A stretch of DNA of 33,761 nucleotides, taken from NCBI GenBank assembly GCA_030638335.1, contig DAOWET010000283.1:1-33761 (forward strand). Reading direction: 5' to 3'. Below the pieces are notes generated by a model, which was given only the letters and a program-made list of their open reading frames with translations, did not search any database and was not told where the DNA came from. Source of the DNA: Nitrospirota bacterium (lineage in GTDB: Bacteria; Nitrospirota; Thermodesulfovibrionia; Thermodesulfovibrionales; JdFR-86). Position numbers and translations under genes: made by a program. Positions within the stretch are counted from its first letter, which is position 1; each line of letters starts with the position of its first letter. This document shows positions 23,147-31,500 of the stretch, piece by piece.

Positions 23147-24202
23147 ATGATTTTTGGTAAAAAAGATACGATAGGGCTTGATATAGGCTCGAGCTACCTT
23201 AAGGTTGTGCAACTTAAGGAGAAGAAGGGGGCCTATGAGCTGGAGGCATTTGACCTCCTGCAGCTGCCGCCGGAGCTTGTGGTGGAGGGCTCCATTATCG
23301 ACTCCCTCCGCCTTGTGGAGAGCATCCGCGAGCTCGTGAAGCTTGCCAAGATCAAGAGCAGGAACTGTGTGCTCGGCATCGCGGGCCACGCCTCTGTCAT
23401 CATCCGCCGCATATCGCTTCCCGAGCTGAGCGAGGAGGAGCTTGCCGAGTCCATCAAGTTCGAGGCCGAGCAGCACATCCCCTTTGACATCGACGACGTG
23501 AACATCGACTTCCAGATCCTGGGGCCGATGGAAGACGAGCCCGGGCAGATGGACGTTATGCTCGTTGCGTGCAAGAAGGACATAATCAACGAATACACCT
23601 CGGTGGTGCGCGAGGCCGGGCTCAAGCCCCTGGTGGTGGACGTAAACGCCTTCTGCATCGGAAATGCATACGAGATAAACAGCGAGATCGAACTGGACCG
23701 CACCGTGGCCCTTGTAAACATCGGCGCGTCCACGTTGAACCTCAATATCCTGAAGGGCGGCCTTACTGTCTTTACGCGCGACAGCGCCATCGGGAGCAAC
23801 CTCCATACCGAGGCCCTGCAGAAGGAGTTCGGCCTTGAGTACGAGACAGCGGAGATGCTCAAGAAGGGCGAGGCCGTGGACGGCGTTGGCCCGGAGGACG
23901 CCCAGCCGGTGCTGGAGCAGGCATCGGAGGAGATAGTGGCCGAGATCTCCCGCTCTATCGAGTATTACCAGAGCACGGGCTACATGGAGGAGATACACGA
24001 GGTCGTCCTCTCCGGCGGCGGGGCGCTGATCCCCGGGTTCCTGGAGCTCCTGGCCCAGGCCGTGGGCCTGGAGGTCACCATGAGCGACCCATTCCGCAAC
24101 ATAGTGATACCGGCCAAGTTCGACGTTACGTACCTGGAAGAGATGGGGCCCATAGCCACGGTGGCCATGGGGCTTGCCATAAGAAAGCTTGGTGACAGAT
24201 GA
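23147..24202 (+). CDS. pilM: Type IV pilus assembly protein PilM
   Basis: 351-residue actin-like cytoplasmic protein that binds the PilN N-terminus and links the PilNOP inner-membrane subcomplex to the pilus motor. Visible motifs are IGLDIGSSYLKVVQL (9-23), ISLPELSEEELAESI, EAEQHIPFDIDDV, VNIGAST in the second nucleotide-binding half and VLSGGGALIPG. The length matches PilM. It is the first gene of the operon, and its stop overlaps the pilN start as ATGA. Confidence 0.96.
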   Translation: MIFGKKDTIGLDIGSSYLKVVQLKEKKGAYELEAFDLLQLPPELVVEGSIIDSLRLVESIRELVKLAKIKSRNCVLGIAGHASVIIRRISLPELSEEELAESIKFEAEQHIPFDIDDVNIDFQILGPMEDEPGQMDVMLVACKKDIINEYTSVVREAGLKPLVVDVNAFCIGNAYEINSEIELDRTVALVNIGASTLNLNILKGGLTVFTRDSAIGSNLHTEALQKEFGLEYETAEMLKKGEAVDGVGPEDAQPVLEQASEEIVAEISRSIEYYQSTGYMEEIHEVVLSGGGALIPGFLELLAQAVGLEVTMSDPFRNIVIPAKFDVTYLEEMGPIATVAMGLAIRKLGDR

Positions 24203-24738
24203 TACGGATAAACTTACTGCCCACCAAGCGAAAGAAGAAAACCCAGCCGGTTGCCACGTATCTGGTCACCGCCGGCGTGGTGACACTTGTGTTCATAGCC
24301 CTGGCGTTCTTTGCCAATTCATACATGGGCTCGAGGATAGACGACCTTGAGGCCACGAGCGCTCAGAACAAGAGGCTGCTAGTTGAACTTGACAAGAAGA
24401 TCAAGGAGGTCAAGGACTTCGAGGCGATCAACAAGAAGTTCATGGACCGCAAGAAGGTCATAGAGGAACTGACCGCCGGCCAGAGCCTTCCGGTGCGGAT
24501 ACTTGACGAGCTGAGCATGAAGCTGACGGACGGCGTTTGGCTGAAGACCCTCAGTATCAAGAACGAGAAGGTCTCTTTGGCCGCGATGGGCTTTAACAAC
24601 AGCGAGATAGTGGATTTCGTACAGGACCTCAAGGGCTCGGAACTTTTCAAGGAAGTTGTTCTGCTTGGGACCACCAAGGCCGTGATCGACGACGTTGAGG
24701 TCTTTAACTTCAATATATCCTTTGTGGTGGGGAGCTAG
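24199..24738 (+). CDS. pilN: Type IV pilus assembly protein PilN
   Basis: 179-residue inner-membrane protein. The cytoplasmic N-terminal MIRINLLPTKRKKK is the conserved PilM-binding peptide (INLLP). One membrane helix (about 22-43) is followed by a periplasmic coiled coil (DDLEATSAQNKRLLVELDKK) and a ferredoxin-like domain. It pairs with PilO and translates from an ATG overlapping the pilM stop. Confidence 0.95.
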   Translation: MIRINLLPTKRKKKTQPVATYLVTAGVVTLVFIALAFFANSYMGSRIDDLEATSAQNKRLLVELDKKIKEVKDFEAINKKFMDRKKVIEELTAGQSLPVRILDELSMKLTDGVWLKTLSIKNEKVSLAAMGFNNSEIVDFVQDLKGSELFKEVVLLGTTKAVIDDVEVFNFNISFVVGS

Positions 24739-24740
24739 CC

Positions 24741-25355
24741 ATGGCACTTGATCTTGGGTTTGATCCAAAGGTCCTGAAGCAGAAGCTCAGGAACCCGCCC
24801 AAGCCCGTAAAGATAGCGGTCAACGTGGTTCCCGCGGTCATTGTTGTGGCCCTGTGCGTGGTCCTTGTCATCCTTCCCAAGAACAAAACGATCAATGAAC
24901 TCGGGGACGCCATATCCAAGCAGGAAAAGGACATAGCGGCCAAGCAGTCCAAGGTGGCCAACCTCGATAAGCTGAAGGCGCAGACGGAACTTCTGAAGAA
25001 GGAGCTTCGTGAGTTTGATGAGGCGCTGCCTAAGGAAGGCGAGATCTCCACCCTTTTAAAGCAGGTGAACTCGCTTACTAAAGAGGCGGACCTCGATATC
25101 ATCTCATGGAAGCCCTCCACCCGCAAGCAGATGCACAAGAGCAAGATAGTGTATTCCATCCCCGTGCAGGTGGTGCTCAAGGGCAGCTACCACAAGCTCG
25201 GGGTATTCTTCAGCAGCCTCACCCAACTGAAGCAGATAGTGAACATTACGAGCATCTCGCTTGGAAGCCCGACGGTTACGGGCGACGAGGTGATCCTTAG
25301 CGTTAACTTTACGGCCGTGACCTTTGTGGCCGTGCCGGAGGCGAAGATAAAGTGA
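24741..25355 (+). CDS. pilO: Type IV pilus assembly protein PilO
   Basis: 204-residue inner-membrane partner of PilN. A short cytoplasmic N-terminus, a helix at about 27-50 (VNVVPAVIVVALCVVLVIL), a coiled coil (about 55-100), then a ferredoxin-like periplasmic domain (VVLKGSYHKLGVFFSSL is the conserved PilO strand-helix). Two bases separate it from pilN. The stop overlaps the pilP ATG as TGATG. Confidence 0.94.
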   Translation: MALDLGFDPKVLKQKLRNPPKPVKIAVNVVPAVIVVALCVVLVILPKNKTINELGDAISKQEKDIAAKQSKVANLDKLKAQTELLKKELREFDEALPKEGEISTLLKQVNSLTKEADLDIISWKPSTRKQMHKSKIVYSIPVQVVLKGSYHKLGVFFSSLTQLKQIVNITSISLGSPTVTGDEVILSVNFTAVTFVAVPEAKIK

Positions 25356-25858
25356 TGGGCGCGCGCCAGGAAAAAGCGATAATGTTCCTCACACTGCTCA
25401 TGCTTTTAGTGTGGGCGGGCCCGGGCGCGGCACAGGAACAGGAGGCGGCCGCGGTCGGCGCGGATGGTGACGAGTCCGGGTTGGTCAAGTACCGCGAGCC
25501 TACATATATTTACAGCTCCATCGGCATGCGCGACCCCTTCCGCTCTCTCATACAGAAGGTGGAACTGAGCGATGAGGGGGATATGGAGAGGCCAAGGACC
25601 CCTCTTGAGAGTTACAACGTGAGCCAGCTCAATCTCATTGCAATAGTTAGCGCGGGCGACAAGGCGTATGCCCTTGTGGTATTGCCTGACGGCAAGTCAT
25701 ATACGGTTCACGAGGGCATGAACATCGGGTTGCATGACGGGATAGTCAAGGAAATTCGTTCGGACCAGGTTGTGGTCGAGGTGGAAACCAAGGACCACAA
25801 GGGAAATAAGAAGCTGGAAGAGGTATTCCTCAAGCTCCGCCAGGAGGATGATAAATGA
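25355..25858 (+). CDS. pilP: Type IV pilus assembly protein PilP, without a lipobox
   Basis: 167-residue periplasmic protein connecting PilNO to the PilQ secretin. The ATG at 25355 (overlapping the pilO stop) is preferred to the GTG one codon upstream. A hydrophobic segment (about 8-25, MFLTLLMLLVWAGPGAAQE) looks like a cleavable signal, but there is no Cys, so it is not the usual PilP lipoprotein. The linker contains the conserved MRDPF motif (about 59-63). The C-terminal beta-sandwich shows LNLIAIVSAGDKAYALVV and YTVHEGMNIG. Confidence 0.92.
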   Translation: MGARQEKAIMFLTLLMLLVWAGPGAAQEQEAAAVGADGDESGLVKYREPTYIYSSIGMRDPFRSLIQKVELSDEGDMERPRTPLESYNVSQLNLIAIVSAGDKAYALVVLPDGKSYTVHEGMNIGLHDGIVKEIRSDQVVVEVETKDHKGNKKLEEVFLKLRQEDDK

Positions 25859-28170
25859 TGAGAAGAAGAGTTGCACTTATATTTCTATTGATGGCAGTAC
25901 TGGCTGTTGCCGGCTGCTTCGGAAAATCTCCTGGAGCGGTCCAGCAGGACCTCGGGATGACAGTGGTGGACTCTGTGGTCGTCTCGGACCGAAGGGTGGA
26001 GATGCAGATGGACGGAGAGTTCAGCTCATCGTATTCGGTGCGGAAATCCTCTGACCCTTATGTGGCGATAGTTGAGCTTCCTGGTGTGGCTGTGGGAGAT
26101 TTTGCGGGCTCCATCCCCTCTGACAAGGAAGGCATCTCCGAGGTGAGGCTTGTGATGGTACAGACCCCGGTTTTGCTTACGAGGGTTGAGATAGTTTTCA
26201 GCGAGCCCCTGGAGCTCATTGCCTCAAAGCACGGGCAGACACTCGTGCTTGACGCGCTGGAAGGCGGCGCTGCAGTGCAGGAGGAGGTGGCCAGGCCTTT
26301 GCCTATCGCCTCCACGATGACCGCTGAGGGGCTTGAGGTTATCGAACTCTTGCCAGCAACAGAGATAACGGCCCTTGCAATTGTGACCACCGGAGGCCAG
26401 ACAAAGCTTGTGATCTATGGCGATGGTTCAATGGAGCCTGATATTTTCACCCTGCCCGGAAGGATAGTCATCGATGTGCCAGGGGTTTCCATAAAGGCCC
26501 CCATGCCCTCCAAGCTTGAGAGGCCGATGCGTGATATCAGGTTCGGCTCCTATGACGATAAGGTAAGGCTTGTGCTTGATATGGAGCATGAGGGTGAGTT
26601 CCTGGCGATCACAAAGGACAACATCATAGAGCTAAGCGTGTCAGTGGAAGAGGCGCGCGCGACCATGTTCGGCGCTGGAGAGTCCGCGGCGGTGCCAATC
26701 AGCGCACAGGTAGAGACGCTTGAGGCCCCTGAAGGCGAAGAGGTGGAGGCGCTTGAAGTGCCTGAGGACCAGGAGATGGCCGGGATGGAGCCTGCGGAGG
26801 ACTTTGCCGAGGCACCTGAGATCTATGATGAGGATGTGGAAGCCCTTGACGAGACCGGTGTCGAAGAAGAGCCGGTAAAGGGCGGGATAGCAGGCTATTT
26901 GGGAGACCCCAGTGCTGTTTATGGCCAGCAGTATACGGGCAAGACCATCTCGCTTGATTTCCAGGACGCGGACGTGGTTCCCATATACAGGTTCCTGGCC
27001 GATATCGGCGGGTATAACATTGTGGTGCACCCATCGGTCGCCGGCCGGGTTACGCTAAAGCTCACGGATGTTCCCTGGGACCATGCCCTTGACATAATCC
27101 TGGAACTCTCAGGCAACGGCAAGCAGCTTCAGGGCAACATACTGCGCATAGCCCCGGCAAGTGTTTTTGTGCAGCAGACCGAGGCCAAGGCCAGGCTGAA
27201 GGCCTCGGAGAAAAAGGCCGCAGACCTGCAGCAGGTGGCAATACCTCTTAAATACATCGCGGCCATTGACATGAAGGCCCGGATTGACGAGCGCAAGTCG
27301 GTCCAGGTCAAGGAAAGCAGCGGACAGGTGGCGGACCGCGGAACTATAAGGGTAGACGAGCGGACCAATACGATAATAGTCAGCGACACCGCTGACAACA
27401 TCAAATGGATGCTGGATGAGGAGATCCCTTACTGGGACACGCCTGAGCATACAACACTGCAGGTGCTTATCGAGGCCAAGATCGTGAGCGTCAGGACGGA
27501 CTACGCGCATATCCTCGGCATCCGCTGGGGAGGCAGCGCCAATAGCGACAACTTCTCTTTCATAGACGACGACATGTCATTGGATTTCTCGGTGAACACT
27601 CCCACATCGGGGGCCGGCGCAGATGCCTCGGCAGCGGGTGGTCTGTTGAACATCGGCTATGCGGAGACGTTTAACCTGAACCTGTCCCTGAGCGCGCTTG
27701 AGACGGTGAAGAAGGCAAAGAGCCTTGCCAACCCGCGAGTGATAACCATTGACAAGATGCAGGCGATGATCACCCAGGGCACGGCCATACCGTACGCAAC
27801 GAGCGCCGAAGGCGGCGGAACGACCATCGAGACCAAGGACGCGTCCCTTACCCTGACCGTGACGCCCGAGATACAGCCAAACGGGATAATCAAGCTTGTT
27901 GTGGATGTTAAAAACGACTCGCCCACTACCATAGCTGGCGCGGATGCCCCGGGCATTGACAAGCAGCAGGTAAAGACACAGGCCCTTGTGAAGAACGGCG
28001 AGACCCTGGTGCTTGGCGGCATATTCACGAACACAGAGCAGGAGAGCGAGGTCCGCGTGCCGGTGCTCAGCAGGATACCGGTGCTTGGCTGGCTCTTCAA
28101 GACCCGGACGGTGTCGAGGTTCCCAAACGAGCTTCTTATCTTCATAACCCCGAGGATAATAGGCAATTGA
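25855..28170 (+). CDS. pilQ: Type IV pilus secretin PilQ, predicted lipoprotein
   Basis: 771-residue outer-membrane secretin forming the channel for the pilus fibre. The signal peptide ends in a lipobox (LAVAGC, Cys21). Two AMIN domains that bind peptidoglycan lie at about 37-125 and 165-268. An acidic Glu/Asp/Pro linker (about 270-345) precedes the STN/N0 domain (about 360-430, ISLDFQDADVVPIYRFLAD) and an N1/Secretin_N domain (from about 461, VAIPLKYI). The secretin core runs from about 536 (LIEAKIVSV) to the end, with SLANPRVITIDKMQA, VKNGETLVLGG (about 712) and VPVLSRIPVLGWLF. AGGAGG lies 7 bases before the ATG, which overlaps the pilP stop. The lipid anchor may replace the pilotin. Confidence 0.96.
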   Translation: MMRRRVALIFLLMAVLAVAGCFGKSPGAVQQDLGMTVVDSVVVSDRRVEMQMDGEFSSSYSVRKSSDPYVAIVELPGVAVGDFAGSIPSDKEGISEVRLVMVQTPVLLTRVEIVFSEPLELIASKHGQTLVLDALEGGAAVQEEVARPLPIASTMTAEGLEVIELLPATEITALAIVTTGGQTKLVIYGDGSMEPDIFTLPGRIVIDVPGVSIKAPMPSKLERPMRDIRFGSYDDKVRLVLDMEHEGEFLAITKDNIIELSVSVEEARATMFGAGESAAVPISAQVETLEAPEGEEVEALEVPEDQEMAGMEPAEDFAEAPEIYDEDVEALDETGVEEEPVKGGIAGYLGDPSAVYGQQYTGKTISLDFQDADVVPIYRFLADIGGYNIVVHPSVAGRVTLKLTDVPWDHALDIILELSGNGKQLQGNILRIAPASVFVQQTEAKARLKASEKKAADLQQVAIPLKYIAAIDMKARIDERKSVQVKESSGQVADRGTIRVDERTNTIIVSDTADNIKWMLDEEIPYWDTPEHTTLQVLIEAKIVSVRTDYAHILGIRWGGSANSDNFSFIDDDMSLDFSVNTPTSGAGADASAAGGLLNIGYAETFNLNLSLSALETVKKAKSLANPRVITIDKMQAMITQGTAIPYATSAEGGGTTIETKDASLTLTVTPEIQPNGIIKLVVDVKNDSPTTIAGADAPGIDKQQVKTQALVKNGETLVLGGIFTNTEQESEVRVPVLSRIPVLGWLFKTRTVSRFPNELLIFITPRIIGN

Positions 28171-28511
28171 GACATGGGAGTCCACATATAATGGTGCCCT
28201 CCGGAGGCTTGGGGACAGATAAGGGGCATCCCGGCCATTGGGCAGGCAATGCCATGCATGTGTGTAGAGCGCTTCATATCTCAGGGGAAAGTATCCCTTG
28301 TGAATTTGAGAAGGATGAAGTATATGTTTGATAAATCAAGGGGTTGCAGGTTTTTTCCTGTTGCCGGCCCCAAGGAGCAGGTTCTGGCATGCAGTTTGCT
28401 TCATTTAATGAAGAGGAGTTCTGTGTATATAGGGATGAAATTGATAGGCAGCACTCATATATATCCCCCCGGGGGGTCGGGGGGCACATCTGAAAGCGGA
28501 GGTCATCTGAT
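28171..28511. other. Gene-free leader before the giant surface-protein gene
   Basis: No convincing gene and no known riboswitch; I looked for a cyclic-di-GMP aptamer and saw none. A TATAAT occurs at 28187-28192 without a good -35. CCCCCCGGGGGG at 28465-28476 followed by another G6 (28479-28484) gives alternative hairpins or slippage-prone tracts. GGAGGT at about 28498-28503 is the Shine-Dalgarno for the ATG at 28512. Confidence 0.55.
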
Positions 28512-31500
28512 ATGAGACGGAAGGCGTTTCCATATTATGTCCTGACAGGCATTGCACTCATTTTGTTATTTATTGTTTCCTGCGGTAACCAAGACGGAGG
28601 ATCGCCCGTGGTAGATTCCGGCGACCCCGCCGGCAACAGCGCCGGTATGCGGGACGCCATGGGCGGGTTCATCGATGATGCATTTAATTTAACCAATGCT
28701 ATCGATGATGACCAGTCAAACCCTTCCTCAGCCTATGATATTGGGCAGAATGTATTTTTTACTGTCTGGGCTGATGCGCGTCACCAAGACCCCTATGGTA
28801 AAGACATATATGGTGCATTTATTAATGCCTTTGATGGTGCTATCATGAGTGAGATCGTTATCGCCAACTCAACGGGCAACGAGATCCAGCCTTCTGTCGC
28901 CTTTGATTGGCGGAACAAACGTCATCTGGTGGCATTTACAAACAGTGCGGACAAACATATTTGGGGCCGTTTTGTAAACGCCACAACCTATAACTTTGCT
29001 GGCATGGGCGATAATTTCCCTATTGCGATGTTAAACTCAACCGTTGACAGAACCGTGCCATATGGTTCTGGGCAGATAGCTGTAGCCGGAACAGTCACAA
29101 ATACTGTTGGTACTGCTGATGGAACTAATGGCACTTTTTCCATCGATCTTTTATCAAACCCTCCAGTTCCAAATCCTGCATTTATAAATATGCCATATGG
29201 CTCAGGGGTCGCGAATATTACTGCTGCCACCTCTGTGTCTTTTGGTACGTTAGGGATATTTGAGGATGGAGTTCAGGTCGGATGGGAAGACGCCTTCAAC
29301 GGCATTATAAGTGGTTCACGTACAGGTGGGCCTAATGCTACACAAACATCGTCTGGCGTTGCGGATACTTATACCTATCCATTTACACTTACAAATACCC
29401 CTGTGGCAACAGGTACTGTGGATATTGTTTATGATGATGGTTCTACAACTGACAGGATAGCCTATGATGATGGCTTCGGGACATTTATTTTAAATACTCC
29501 TAATCCTTCAGGCTTCCCAACTCTTGATATAGTTCAGTCAGCTGTTGATTACAACACAGGTGTAGTGTCTCTTGTTTTTGAGAACGATGTAACCAGTTAT
29601 AAATTCTCTGCTGGAGCTGGAGTGGAAGGCCCATATGATGCGACCCTTATTAATTCACCTATAAAACCAGGCTCTTTGTATCTTTATTCTGGCGCAACAA
29701 GTATAGGTTCTGACCTTAGCGGTTCGGGAACTTTTGACTCCCCTGGCGGGGAGCTGGATGTTATCAATAACACACCGACCATAGACTACTGGACAGGTGT
29801 GCTTAATGATATATATTTCTCAACAGGAAATTATCCTGCCATAGGTGTTGACCTTACTGCCACGTACACGATAAATTCCCCGCAGGCTGGCGACACTGTT
29901 TCCCTTGATTATATAACTGGTAGTGCTTCAAATCTTTTTAATACAGCGGCCTCATATGTTGATTACAGCGATGGGATGCTGTATCTTGATTACACCGCAG
30001 GGCTGGAGCCGTTACTTAATGTTGAGATCACATCCGAGTATCAGTATAGCCAGAATAGTGAACTGGTTCATGATATCTCATATTATACAGCTTATCAGGA
30101 GAGTCCTCATGTGGTTTATAATGAGGTTGATGATCTGTTCCATGTGACCTGGCTTTCCACCACCAATAAGTCCAATAACGTGCATTATCAATGGACAGAC
30201 CCTAATTATGTCTGTTCAAATGGCTACAATGATGGTAATGGCTGGAATGATACCTCAGGCGATACCAATATATTCGACTTCACCTATGTATTGGAGCCAG
30301 GTGTGGACAGCAAGATGGTTCGCTACCGTAATGTTTCCTTTGATGATTACTTAAAAGGCGATGGTGATGATGGCTCTGGTAGTACTGATGATTATATAGA
30401 CGAGATATACAATTATGGTTACGATCTGGATGGTGATGGCACGCCTGATGATATGGACGGCGATGGCATTGCGGATCTGGACTTCTCGCCCATTGACAGT
30501 GAGATCATTGATGCCAGCAAGTTCAGGTACAATACGTTCAAAGAAGAGTTTGTATGTGAAGAGTTAAGCGAGACACTGACAGTTACGCTTGCGCTTACAG
30601 AGTACAATTTTGAGAGTGACCCGCATATTTCCTATAATCCTGTTAACGGTAATCCAGTTGCCTTATGGTCAGGTCAGGACAAGACTATTGATCTCGTATA
30701 TGTGTGGAACAGGACGGGAGAGAAGAAGACTATAGATGGCGTTGAATATATTTTCTGGAAAGGCTGGAAGGAGACCAAGACAGGACCAGGTTTTAGTGCT
30801 AATTCAGCTCAGCGCATCGTGGCCGTGACAAATGATTTCAACACATGGTACGACAACTACCTTGAGGTGGCCGGTTCTTCTGCCGACAGGAGGCCCTGGG
30901 CTGCAACGGACATCTACACGGAAAACATGCTCGTGGTCTGGGAGAGCCAGAACGCCACTGACAAGGACATATACGGGCAGTTCATTGAGATGCAGAACTT
31001 CCAGACGGACGTGGGAGATCAGATCGAGATATCCACGGAACAGTTTGACCAGTCAGTCCCTCGCGTGAGCTTTGATTCCGTGAACGAGCGTTTCATGGTC
31101 ATCTGGGAGGATGCCAGGAACACCGCAGTGAACCTCTCCAACATGGATATATTCGGGCAGTTTGTTGATGGTGCAAACGGACAGCTCTCAGGTTCCAACT
31201 TCTCCATTACCGTAAATACGGGCAACCAGCAACAGCCATCGGTGGCTTTTGGCGATTTCGACCGCAGGAATTTCCTCATAACATGGAAGGACGGACGCGA
31301 CCCCGGTAACGCGGACGTATGGGGGCAGCTCTGGGAGTTCTCAGAGGCCCCACAGCTCCTGATCACGGACGACCTTGGAGACCCCATTTATGACCAGACA
31401 CTGAGGTTTGGCGGGGTACCGGTATACTCAAGCGAAGAGATCATCTTCCGCATCCAGAACAACGGTAATGCCCCGCTGGTCATAAACTCCATCACAGCCG

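Noticed and set aside
28171-28511. Cyclic-di-GMP riboswitch ahead of the adhesin gene
   Set aside because: None of the conserved aptamer segments could be found.
28249-28515. Small plus-strand ORF overlapping the start of the giant gene
   Set aside because: It has no ribosome site or family, and runs out of frame into the clear lipoprotein signal of the next gene.
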